DNA from: Aquilaria yunnanensis | Taxonomy: Eukaryota > Streptophyta > Magnoliopsida > Malvales > Thymelaeaceae | Assembly: GCA_039654915.1 (NCBI GenBank) | Contig: CM077596.1 | Location: forward strand, 620,001 to 684,000 | Direction of reading: 5' to 3' | Length of the DNA stretch: 64,000 nucleotides | Notes under the pieces: generated by a model | Seen by the model: the letters and a program-made list of their open reading frames with translations, nothing else | Database searches by the model: none | What the model was told of the DNA's origin: nothing | Part shown: piece after piece, positions 1 through 10,135 of the stretch | How the letters are laid out: the number at the start of each line of letters is the position of its first letter | Numbering within the stretch: position 1 is the stretch's first letter | Made by a program: the position numbers and the translations under genes

Positions 1-35
1 TATTATTATTCTTCTTCTTATTCTTATTATAATAA

Positions 36-66
<31 letters not shown>

Positions 67-240
67 TGTGATTAATGGTAGTTAAAATTATTATTTGTCT
101 TATTGGATTTATTATTGGCATACAGATTGCCAATAGTAGTAATAGTATTACTACTATTACTTTACTACTAATGTTAGAAAAAGTTATTTATTGTTCCAAA
201 TACTAGAAATTATATTATTATTATTCCTATTAATATTATT
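1..240. repeat. TTA/TTC-rich microsatellite tract
   Basis: The first 64 bases are almost pure TTA/TTC trinucleotides, and scattered TTA/ATT triplets continue to about 240. This is simple-sequence DNA with no coding content. Confidence 0.8.
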
Positions 241-1500
241 ATAATTGATATTACTCATAAATGATTTGGTAGATCAGAAATAACAATACTTAATATTATT
301 AATATTATTTTTACGTACTATGACTTTACTACTACATTCATAATCCCATATTTATTCTTACAAGTATTACAAATGATTACTAATATTATTAATATTGACA
401 TATATTATTATTCAAGGTCAAACTTAATCAAATAAAATTAACTCACTAGAAATACACTAGAAATTTATATTAATGCCAATTATGAAAACATTGTGCTCAA
501 AATTCCAATTAACCATTGTACGTGGCATAAAAATATATTACCCAAACAATTGACTTCAAACCAAATCCATTGGTATTTTTGAAATATACTAAATAATTTA
601 ACACACAAATATACTAATTACAAAAAGTTAGCATCCAACTAATTATTTTCTGTTCTTAAATATACAAACTACGTTTGACACATAAATATACTACCTAAAT
701 AATTTACATCCCACCATTAATTATTATTTTTAAATATACTAACTAACTTGAGACATAAATATACTAACTAAACAATTTTAAAAAAAAATACGTAAACAAT
801 TTACGGAAAAGAAATTTATTTTCCACTTGGAAATATACTAATACTTAGTACTTAAATATTTTTAAAAATATTTCGTAAACCATTTACAGAAAACAAAGAA
901 TTTTCTATTTGTAAATATTTAATTACTTAGTAATTAAATTTTTTTTGTAAATATACTAACTACTTTTACACATAAAAGTACTACCTAAACAAACCCATAA
1001 AAACTAATTTCAAACGTAAAATATACTACCTAAACAATGTACTTTAAACTATTTATTTAATATTTTTAATTATTCCAACTAATTTGAGAGATAATTATAC
1101 TACCTAAACACTTTATTAAAATCAAAATTATTTCATATTTTGAAATATAATAACTAATTTCATACATAACTTTAGTACCTAAACAATTTACGTATAAATA
1201 ATAATTTAATAATTTTAATTATCTTAACTAACTTCACACATAAATATAGTACCTAAACAATTCAATTAACACTAATAATTTCATATTTTATAATTCATCA
1301 CGAAAATAAAAAAAAATTGTAAGAAAATACACATAAATTTCCAATTGTATATATTTCCAATGGGTAACCTAAAAAATTCACATCCAACCATCAACAACAC
1401 AAAATCACAAATATTGCATATATTTCAAACCAAATAAACAACTAAAAATCCGGATTATGCGTATTTATTGGTATAAAAATTTAAAAAATATAAAATAAAC
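241..1500. other. AT-rich DNA with degenerate short repeats
   Basis: There is no credible ORF. From about 480 to 1300 a short phrase recurs in degenerate form: 'aaatatactaactaa' followed by 'cataaatatactacctaaacaattta'-like text, about every 60-70 bases. It lies left of the CACTA subterminal array and is probably internal DNA of that transposon (inference); the left end of the element was not found in the window. Confidence 0.5.
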
Positions 1501-1831
1501 AAACTTACCTCAAATCACGCTCTATCTTCCTTCAAATGGCCGCAAAGAACTGCAATCATGCAATAAAACCCAAAATATTCAATCCATTATCAACCAAAAC
1601 AGTGAAACGAGGCAAAAATCAAAAAAAAAAAAAATCAATGAAATTGGAAATAAAACGAAACTAACCTTCAGATCTCCCCAAATGACACCAGATCCACGTA
1701 CAACTGAGCTAAACGAAGCTGTTTCACGGCTTAATCGGAACCAAAACGTGAATGTGTGTGTTGTGTGATGAAGAGAGAAGCTAGGAGAGAGAGACGCAAA
1801 TTTTTGCTCGCTGGAGAAGATGACTCACGCT

Positions 1832-1851
1832 GGGGGGGGGGGGGGGGGGGG
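1832..1851 (+). repeat. 20-nt poly(G) run
   Basis: Twenty consecutive G residues sit just outside the hairpin array of the CACTA element. Runs of this length are rare in plant DNA. It could form a G-quadruplex or could mark a sequencing or assembly error. Confidence 0.9.
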
Positions 1852-1933
1852 AGATTTAAAAACTTTTTTTCCGACGGCTAGGACCGTTAAAACGCATCGT
1901 TTCATTAAATGCACAAAAAAAAATTCCTTTCTA

Positions 1934-2640
1934 TTTCCAACGGTCTCAGCCGTTGGAAAACTTTCAAACTAAAAATTGCATAACTTCATTTTCCAATTGT
2001 TATAGCCGTTGGAAGAAAGAAATACAAACCATTTTATTTTCCAATGGCTTAAGCCGTTGGAAGTGTAATAAATCCAAATTTTGCAGAAAATCTATTAATT
2101 TACCCATTTTCCAACGGCATAAGCCGTTGGAAGTCATATATATATATAATTTCTTCAATTTCCAACGGCTAAAGCCGTTGGAACTATGATAAATCCAAAT
2201 TTCCCTAAAAAATCCATTAATTTACACATTTTCCAACGGCATAAGCCGTTGGAAGTAATATATATAAATAATTTCTTCATTTTCCAACGGCTAAAGCCGT
2301 TGGAACTATAATAAATCCAAATTTCGCAAAAAAATGCATTAATTTACCCATTTTCCAACGGCATAAGCCGTTGGAAGTAATATATATACATAATTTCTTC
2401 ATTTTCCAACGGCTAAAGCCGTTGGAACTAAAATAATCCAATTTGCATGGAAAATCCATTAATTTACCTATTACTTGGCCCATTTTCCAACGGTTCAAGC
2501 CGTTGGAAGTTATATATATATAAAATTTCCATAATTTCCAACTGCTGAGCAGTTGGAAAATATTTTTTTTTAATTCCAACGGTTTTGGCAGTTGGAAATT
2601 TCCAACTGCTTCACTGTTGGAAATAAGGCAGTTGGAAAAA
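1934..2640. repeat. Subterminal hairpin array (about 13 palindromes)
   Basis: About thirteen copies of an imperfect palindrome, core TTCCAACGGC-N4-GCCGTTGGAA, begin near 1934, 1989, 2039, 2109, 2159, 2230, 2281, 2351, 2403, 2481, 2537, 2573 and 2597. Between about 2098 and 2463 they come in pairs on a higher-order tandem period of about 120-124 bp; the pair members differ by loop (CATAA versus CTAAA). The last copies switch to the arm CCAACTGC. Arms are 10-11 bp and loops 3-5 nt. The array reads open in short stretches (encoding repeats of an NGLSRWK-like peptide), which is a by-product of the periodicity and not a gene. Confidence 0.9.
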
Positions 2641-2658
2641 CAGGTTTTTTTAGTAGTG

Positions 2659-5599
2659 TTGATTCCCCACCTTTCTCCATACCTACTTGGTTCTGCACAA
2701 CCCTAATCATCTTGAAGGCAACAATAATTAGCGTTAATTAATTAATGTTTGAAAAATTCTATACATTAATTAATAGCTTTTTAAAATTAGATATAATGTT
2801 ATAACTAGCATAAACAAATTATTCGAACCGTGGAAGCTAGTTATAAAAATTGTTGCCCAAAGACCGTATTTATGATTTCTCTTTATATGTATATATATAG
2901 AAGCATATACAAGGTATATACCAAGGAAAGTTAGAGGGAAATCTGCCAGTTTCTTGGAACATGGATAACGTCAATCTATAAAATGACAAATAAAAATGCA
3001 CAATACACCTAACATGACTCTTGAACCCTATTGACAGAGATGGATATTCAAATACGCTGCCAATTGAGCTGCATATTGCGGACTATTTATGATTTCTCTA
3101 TGCTTTTTAGTTTTTGTACTTTATAGGACTCACAATTTGCCTGCTATTCCCTCGCTTAGTGTCCTACATTGAATCTACCGTATAATAAAAGAGCACAATA
3201 ATCTTTTTTTCTTTTACCAGAAAAAATCTATTAAACACTAAAAAAAAAAACAAAGAAATACAAGCACCTGAGACATTGACGACATCATTGATTATGCACC
3301 CCTTTCTAAGGTGACCTATTGCCTTAGACAAGCTAGAATCACCTTCGCCATGCCTAACTGTCTTCTCCGCCGCTAAATCCCATCCTAAATCGCTTGAAAT
3401 TGAAACCAATCGCTTAACTTCATGACTCGCCACCCACAGGCCTCTAGCTCCCTTGCCAAATGTAGACGACCTCGTTGCAATGCTGGGACTCCTCCGACCG
3501 CCACCGCCTGAACAGCTTCCAAGTTCCAACCAACGCTGTTATCTCCTTTAGGACGCCTTGGCCTGACCGTCTTCTCCCGCTGCATCCTCACCACCTGATG
3601 AAAACAACTCCCCATCACCTCCTCTTTCTGATTGATTCTTGTCTGACACTGCCACTTCTCCTCTTTTATACCATGAATCTTCAAATACCTCCGATTTTGA
3701 TTTGGGCCGCCAATGACGTTGAGGTTTTTAAGTCTTTGTCGACCAAAAACGCCCCTTGCAAGAGTAACGATTTTGTGCTACCCATTGGATGAAGCATCTA
3801 TCAAGTGAATGAATCTCCCCCACCCACGCAAATTTCTCCCTTTAGGAAATATGATTCTTGAACGTCCAAATTTTGAATCTTCCACTAATTTAAAATACAT
3901 GCCATGTTTGTTGTTTTTCATTCCAAAGAATAACACCCTTTCAGAGGTACAAAATTGGAGTTGCCTTAAACCATGACAAGTGTTATCAGAGAAGCTTCTC
4001 CGATCCAATTTATAATGAGTTACATTATTTCTTCCCCTCTCATATCTATTGATACCCGTCCAGATTCAATCATGCAAATGACATTTTCAATTTTTCCCCA
4101 TTGATTCGACTTGTAAGATTTTTTCTTGATATAAACAGAAATTTCAGCATTAAATCTCATCCCTGAAATGTTTTAGATTTTGCTTCTCTCTTTAGACTCT
4201 CTCCCATATAATGGTTAAGTGCCACTATAAAAAGCTCAATAATCTATTTGTCGTAACTTGTAGTTACGTCCTTTACAACTTTCTCTATAATGTTCTTACA
4301 TCTGAATATAGTACGGACCAAAGCATCCGCCTTGGCAAAAGTATGCTAAGGACGAAGGCTTAACTCTGTTTGCTTTTTTACCTCCAAATTTGTTTGCTTC
4401 TTTTTTTTTTCTTCAAATTTTACATTCAATTATGAAATATATCATGTTATCTTCAAGGATATCTTTATGAGAAAAAAAATTCTTTTTTAATTTCTATTTA
4501 ACGAATCTAAATCAACTATTATTTTTATTTTTAACAACAAGCAATTATATAGATTGTACAATTAGTCTATCATACTAGACATTCAACTTATTATCCTAGA
4601 TACTCAACGTATCACCTATCATACTAGACATTCAACTGTCACTATTGTACATTTAAACTCCACAATCATGTAGATTATACACTACATTATCGAATTTAGA
4701 CACTTAACCTATCATGCTAGTTAGACCTTCAACCACTATAGTCAAACACTTGGACGCTACAATCAAATACTTGGACACCATACAAACCTAAACCATATAC
4801 TCAAATAAGTATACAAGACACCCTTTTACTAGATTTAGACACTTAACCTATTATATTAGATGTCCAACCACCATAATTAGACATTTGGATACCATAAAAA
4901 TAGAAAAACATGAAGTTAGACACCTTTATACCTAGTATAATAATCAGTGCTTCTATATCTATTTCTATGTATGAAATGTCTAATTCATGTATAAATTGTC
5001 CAATTATACCTACATGATGTCTAGCTTTACATAAAATATATCTAAGTTCATCTATATGTAGATAAGACACAAATATGTAGGAAACTATAAAAGTATTATG
5101 AGATTTTTCCACTTAAATGTCCTTAAAGGAATATGATTATCTCTCAATTAAAGGTAAAATTTGAATAATCAAACTCTTTTATCCCCACCACTTCAAGTAC
5201 CAAAAGTAGACATTATCAATCCAATTTCAAACACTCTAAAATAGATAATATTAACCTAAAATTAGACACTTAAAGGGATTAGTGCTACATCAATGATAGA
5301 TGTTAGTTAGCATGGACGCTCTCATATCCCGTATAATACTGGTTTTCTCATTTAATACAAGCACTAATAGTTTAATTCCTTGCAATGTTGATCTTTGTGT
5401 CGGCCCAAGTGCAATGAAAATGAGAAATTTGAATGTTTTCAAAATGAAAAAAATAAAATAAAATATTGCAATCGAATTCACTCAATCAAATATTAATCAC
5501 AAATCAAACAACTATAAGCAAAACAAAAAACAAAAGAAAAAGAAATAAGGGAAAAAATGCATTAAAATTTATAGATATTCAACTTCAATAACCAAAGTC
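2659..5599. other. Non-coding DNA, nothing assignable
   Basis: This is the flank of the CACTA element. Several 80-120-codon open frames occur at 3160-4000 on both strands, but they overlap each other in different frames and match no family I know. From about 4540 to 5290 a degenerate phrase (tagacattcaac / tagacacttaacctat) recurs on both strands, suggesting an old decayed repeat. No gene is supported. Confidence 0.5.
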
Positions 5600-6345
5600 T
5601 ATGTCCTCTCATTATACTTTCAACTCATACGCATGCACTAATACTACGCCCAAATGGTTTATTTCCATCCCTTGCTCATAATTGCAATTTTATTGCTGGT
5701 TCCTTAACTTTAACTTCCATGACATATTTGTCTCTTACATTAGGTAGGATATCCTGGACAGTGCCCCAATAGCGGAACCAGGATTTTTGGTTCAGGGGGC
5801 AAGCCTGGAGGAGAGTCGGCAGAGCTCGGAGCAGAGAGACGACGTCGCGGTTAGCTAAAGCTGTAAATTAGGACTAATTCATACTAATTCAAAGCACAAG
5901 GAGCAAATCGTACGAGTTGAAAACGTTGGAGGACTAATAATACATTTAGGCCATGTTAGAATATCCGCTTAATGTAGAGGGAATAACTACTCACTGCGTA
6001 CCTACTTTCTTCAGCGCCTACCTTACTGCTCCCAATCTTTATATTTTTCCACAACATTTGGGGGAGCAAAATACACACTCAATCCTTAACTTTTGACAAA
6101 ATCACTAAATTACCACCCATATTTACATTTTCTCTAAATTCCCGGGAGGGCAACAGCCCCCTCCCATATGGTAGCTACGCCACTGCAGTGCCCTAAGGTG
6201 AATCTAGAGGATTTTAACATTGCGGATGAAGTAACGAAGGTCTCCGAGGCTTTTGTTGTGCATCCCAAGAATGTTAATGCCGAGACTGCTACAACAATTT
6301 TCATGTATCTTGATGCTAGCACTTGATATGGTTCTACAAATGCAT
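5600..6345 (+). pseudogene. Partial duplicated copy of MED8 (exon 1 end to intron 2)
   Basis: The DNA matches the region 21460-21770 of the intact MED8 gene in this window: the last codons of exon 1, all of intron 1 (including the run gcaattttattgctggtt), exon 2 and the start of intron 2. Exon 2 remains recognisable through the peptide AFVVHPKNVNAE. Because intron 1 is kept, this is a DNA-level duplication and not a processed retrocopy. The copy has many substitutions, lacks the start, domain ends and all later exons, and is interrupted by a 419-bp hAT element at 5767-6185, so it cannot make Mediator subunit 8. Confidence 0.88.
5767..6185. mobile_element. Non-autonomous hAT element with 8-bp TSD
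   Basis: The 419-bp insertion is flanked by a perfect 8-bp direct repeat CAGTGCCC (5759-5766 and 6186-6193). Its ends are imperfect inverted repeats: left CAATAGCGGAACCAGG, right (reverse complement) CAGTGGCGTAGCTACC. These resemble the CAGTGGCGGAGCCAGG type common in plant hAT elements, and 8-bp duplications are the hAT hallmark. Removing it restores collinearity with intact MED8. It contains no transposase ORF. Confidence 0.88.
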
Positions 6346-6446
6346 GATACTGTGGGCACTGGGCGATCTGTGGCCATCCATTTCATCCACGCTAGCCCAT
6401 CGTAGCCCATAACCCAAATCTCATAAAAAGACAAAAACAAAAAGCA

Positions 6447-6564
6447 AAAGAGATAACCTGACATTTTGACTTGTCTACGCTGCTAAGACTGCAAATTTTA
6501 CAAAAAAAAAGAAAGAGATAACCTGACATTTCGACTTGTCTGCGCTGCCAACACTGCAAATTTT
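6447..6564 (+). repeat. Two-copy tandem duplication, about 65-bp period
   Basis: The segment agataacctgacattt...ctgcaaattt occurs at 6450-6499 and again at 6515-6564 with a few substitutions, separated by an A-rich linker. It lies just upstream of the 189-aa ORF. Confidence 0.85.
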
Positions 6565-6793
6565 CTCATCCGCTCTCCAAAATCGTCTCTTCACAATTCC
6601 CTCTTTCCCTCTAAAACTTGTTCTTTCACGAAAATGGCAAAATTTCCATGTGCCCAGGTTCAGAAATGGCTTATTCAAGTTCAAAGACGTCTTTTTGAAG
6701 AGGAGGCCGGGACTTTAACTCTAGAACAGAGCTCCTCCACCGTAAAAGGTTTGAACTTCAGAAGCTCATTGAGAAAGAAAGCCTGATTTCCAA

Positions 6794-7363
6794 ATGAAAA
6801 AGCTGCAAATCCAAGAAGCCAAAGAAAATTATGAGAGAGCCACAGGATGTGCGGATCGCCTTCACAATGTGAGAATCATAGAGGAGGTTACTCTTGGGAA
6901 TCAGCTATCTCTGTTTCAGGAAAAGCTTGTCGAGCTTTTAGTTCTGTCATTCGTGATCACTTTGTTCAGTTTCCCCATGCCCTGCGAGTGTGGTTTTCTG
7001 GGTGTCGTTGCGTTTGTGTGGGCTTGCTTCATCTCGGTGGCTCTAGTGATCCTCTTGGTGTGTTGCTATGGAATGTGGAGAGGCCACAACGATATCTTGG
7101 TTAATACGAGCGAAGTGTTACAGGAACTGGTGGAGCTTCTGGAGGAACTTATGATTTCGCTCGGGGATTCGCAAGCGGAGGTGGAGATGAAGACAAAAAT
7201 GGAGAAGCTGAAGAGGTTCTGCCAGTGCGAGAAGGAAGCTTGGAAGCCAGCTGATATAAAGTTGCTCGTGATTGAATATCTCTTCTGTGCCGTGCTGGGT
7301 GTGATGATCTGGAGCTGTAACATTCTGTTCTTGATGAAGAATGGGATGTTGGGTTTGATTTGA
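6794..7363 (+). CDS. Putative intronless membrane protein, 189 aa, unknown family
   Basis: I do not recognise this family. The ORF is open for 189 codons, is GC-richer than its surroundings, and has a plausible layout. There is a charged N-terminal helix (1-30), two hydrophobic segments at about 46-62 and 67-92, an acidic/basic heptad-like coiled coil at about 104-145 (ELVELLEELM, KMEKLKRF), and a third hydrophobic segment at 157-181. Six cysteines cluster around the membrane segments and at 143-145. The upstream DNA also looks coding but in other frames: a 50-codon frame opens at 6634, and a helix-like stretch ending LIEKESLISK stops at the very base before the ATG. The gene may therefore once have been longer and suffered one or two frameshifts. 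It is either a young short gene or a pseudogene; I cannot decide from sequence alone. Confidence 0.42.
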   Translation: MKKLQIQEAKENYERATGCADRLHNVRIIEEVTLGNQLSLFQEKLVELLVLSFVITLFSFPMPCECGFLGVVAFVWACFISVALVILLVCCYGMWRGHNDILVNTSEVLQELVELLEELMISLGDSQAEVEMKTKMEKLKRFCQCEKEAWKPADIKLLVIEYLFCAVLGVMIWSCNILFLMKNGMLGLI

Positions 7364-7689
7364 TCATGGTGGTTTGTTGGTTATGCTCAGGAGTACTAAG
7401 TCTTTGGTTCTGTGTTTGGTTGTGGTTCTGGTATCATGTTTGTTGCGTCTGGTATCAGCTGTAGTTGGGCCCTTCAAGCGGCATTATTAGCCGGTGTGTT
7501 ACTAGATAGTTAAGGTTCGCTGTTCTTACTTTCTTTGTTAATTAAGAATGTTTTAGTCCAATTTCTGGTGCCTGTTTGTTCGGTTCAAGATTTCCTGAAG
7601 ATCTTCATTACATTTCCTTCTCAGTTAGAATACAAAATCTTAATTAACACAGGAAAACACTAATACAAGAGTCTCTAACCTGAAGCTGT
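7364..7689. other. Spacer between the 189-aa ORF and the NPF pseudogene
   Basis: This 326-base stretch would hold the 3' untranslated region of the ORF if it is transcribed. No clear polyadenylation signal or other feature is seen. Confidence 0.5.
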
Positions 7690-7991
7690 TACATGAATGG
7701 ATCACTATGGAACAGCTGTCTCTACCATCATTCCTGCTTGCTCTTCGTCAGCTCGAATGCTGCTTAAAACGCCTCCCACACCCCACCTGTGATGCTGAGA
7801 TATAGGGACAGACAGTCCCAAAACTCCTCAGCCATTCGGGGACCTGGTCATAGGAGAGCACCTGAAGACGAACCACCAGACACCTATTGGTACTGTCACA
7901 TTAGGTTCATCAAGTAGCCTGTTTTCTTCTGCAATCTTGAGTCTTTTCATCTCCACTACAGCTACGACCTTCATTGAAACGGCACAAATAC

Positions 7992-8210
7992 TGTTGAGAT
8001 TCCACGTGTACTTAGCTTTGTTCTGTCTGATAAGAGTTTAGAAGCAAGTAGGATAGACACGAGTTTCTTGCGTGATAAGATAGCAAAGCTATCGTATGTA
8101 ACTGGAAGTTTTATCTTCCCAGGAAGTCTTGTCTTCCAATTCTGTTGCTGCTGTATATATTCGGCACCTTTGTGTGCCTGAACAATTGAACAAGATTTCC
8201 CAAACTTGCA
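7992..8210 (+). repeat. Left LTR of the copia element
   Basis: It begins TGTTGAGATTCCA and matches 11925-12142 closely (a few transitions and one small indel). It contains a TATA-like motif (tgtatatattcgg). Its last bases may have been lost with the adjacent primer-binding site, because the right LTR seems to extend 9 bases further. Confidence 0.92.
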
Positions 8211-9224
8211 GCCTATAGCAATGTATTGAGTTGCACCTGTGTTGCAGCAAAGGAAATTCTAGCCGAAAGGGAAGGTGAAAAATTACATACTTTCCTTATG
8301 GGCCTAAATGATAACTTTGGTGTAATCAAGTCCTAAATTCTTAACATGGAACCACTCCCAACAATCAATAAAGCATATGCTTTAGTAGTGAAGGAGGAGA
8401 AACAACAGAGTGTCGCTGACATGCATCAACCTTTGGGAGAGGCCACTGCCCTTGTTGCCAAAATAGGCCGAAATTACAAAGACAAAGCCAGCCTCCACTG
8501 TGATCACTATGGGAAGTCTGGGCACACAACAAGCATGTGTTTTGAATTAAAAGGATATCTTGATTGGTGGGACAAGAGAGAGAAACCACAGAAAAACACT
8601 AGTAAACCGAAGCATATGAAAGGCATGACAAACAATGCTTCTATTCAATCAGCTAAAAATGTTCCCTTCAAGAGTATGCAAACTCTCACTCGAGCTCAAT
8701 ATGATCAAATCATTTCATTACTGTCAAGCCAAAATCAAGGTATTATGGCCAACTTCGCTGGTAAGACTTCTGTACAAACTTTTGATTGGATTATTGATAG
8801 TGGAGCCTCAGAACATATGTCATCACATCCACTTGAGGTCGCAAATCCTAATACCCTCTCTCCATCTGTTTGTCTACCTAATGGAACGAGTGTTAGAACA
8901 CATGCTAATGGCCAAGAGGAACTCTCTAAGAATATCAAACTCAAAAACGTGTTGCATGTACCAGACTTTATGTGTAATTTGCTTTCAGTTAGCAAAATTA
9001 CAAAGGATCTAAATTGCTCAATAACCTTTTTCCCAGATTTTTGTGTAATACAGGACCTGAGGTCGAGGAGGCTGATTGGCATGGGGGAAGCTCGTGATGG
9101 GTTGTATTACTTCAAAAGAATCACAACACCAATTGTTGCCACAACCAGACTTGAACCCCTTGCAAATTTATGGTACAAAAGACTTGGGCATGTACCGATT
9201 AAAAAGATGGCCTTGTATCCTTAA
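8211..9224 (+). pseudogene. Copia gag (C-terminal part), protease and pre-integrase relic
   Basis: Decayed gag begins right after the LTR (AEREGEKLHTFLMGLNDNFG) with an in-frame stop just before the ATG at 8346; from there 292 codons are open. The zinc knuckle CDHYGKSGHTTSMC has a tyrosine where the second cysteine should be. The aspartic protease motif D-S-G-A is at residues 151-154 (8796). The GAG-pre-integrase motif LWYKRLGH is near the end, which is cut off by a stop at 9222. The first half of gag is absent. Confidence 0.88.
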
Positions 9225-10135
9225 TTAGACAAATCTACCATCAAGAGCACAAATGTTTCTTGTGATTCTTGTCATCGCGCTAAACAGACAAGAAATTCCT
9301 TTCCTTTAAGTTCTATCAAAACAAAATAGTCCTTTAATTTGATTCATATTGATATTTAGGGCCCATATCAACCTCTAACCGGTGCTACTATTTTCTTACG
9401 ATTGTTGATGATTGTAGCAGATGCACCTAGACTTTTCTCTTGAAACACAAATCAAAGGCACATCAACATATCTCATATTTCAACTCCATGATAAGAACTC
9501 AATTTGGCAGGACCATTCGTCAAGTTAAGTGCGCCTGAACTTGTTACTGGACCCATGCAAAATTTCTATCATCAAAATGGATACTTCTTCAGACTTCATA
9601 CGTTGATACTCCCCAACAAAATGGAACTGTCGAAAGAAAACATCGTCATATTCTTGAGGTAACCCATGCCCTTCGCTTTCAAGCTCATTTACCAATTAAA
9701 TTTTGGGGTGAATGCATTTTAACTGCCACATATCTTATTAACCACATGCCTTCATCCAATTTATTTGGCAAAAGTCCCTATGAAATTCTTTTTGGTAAAC
9801 CAGCATCTCTTGACCATCTTAGAGTTCTTGGCTGCCTATGCTACATACACAACAAATCAAGAACAAAAGATAAGTTCGAAGCATGATCTAAACCTTGTCT
9901 TTTCATAGGATACCCTAGTGGCCAAAAAGCATACAAGGTCTATGATCTAGAAACTCATCAAACACTTGTGTCAAGAGATATAGTTTTCTATGAAGATATC
10001 TTTCCATTTGAAAATGACATAGGCAACAATGATCAGCATACACCACTTGTTAAGGCCGATGAAGTTCATTTCTTGGATGAACCCGACACTTCAAACCATT
10101 TAAGTGAAGGAGACATATCAAACTAGCAAGACCAC
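9225..10135 (+). pseudogene. Copia integrase relic, frameshifted
   Basis: Fragments in shifting frames match copia integrase: a zinc-finger-like C-DSC-H-AKQTR start, a [12 protein letters not shown] block around 9600-9660, and the downstream LPI-FWGE and GC-CY segments at 9690-9850. Several stops and indels make it non-functional. Confidence 0.8.

Larger units (their letters stand above)
1501..2658. mobile_element. CACTA (En/Spm-type) transposon, right end
   Basis: The element ends at 2658 with a terminus whose reverse complement reads CACTACTAAAAAAACC, the classic CACTA terminal inverted repeat; the next three bases, TTG, would be the target-site duplication. Inward of the end lies a long subterminal array of inverted repeats (1934-2640), as is usual for CACTA elements, which carry many transposase-binding repeats near their ends. 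Positions 1510-1830 are GC-richer and, read on the - strand, look like a leader (CT-rich start, then a possible splice donor near 1663). This may be the 5' end of a transposon gene running out of the window (inference). The left terminus is not in the window. Confidence 0.75.

Noticed and set aside
1953..2579. Two open frames encoding NGLSRWK-like repeated peptides
   Set aside because: They are translations of the CACTA hairpin array; the periodic peptide follows from the DNA repeat and appears on both strands.
3164..3792. Overlapping 100-120-codon frames on both strands
   Set aside because: They overlap in conflicting frames, match no family I know, and lack a consistent start or splice structure.
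7066..7367. - strand frames of 72-85 codons
   Set aside because: Shadows of the 189-aa + strand ORF, serine-rich by complementarity.
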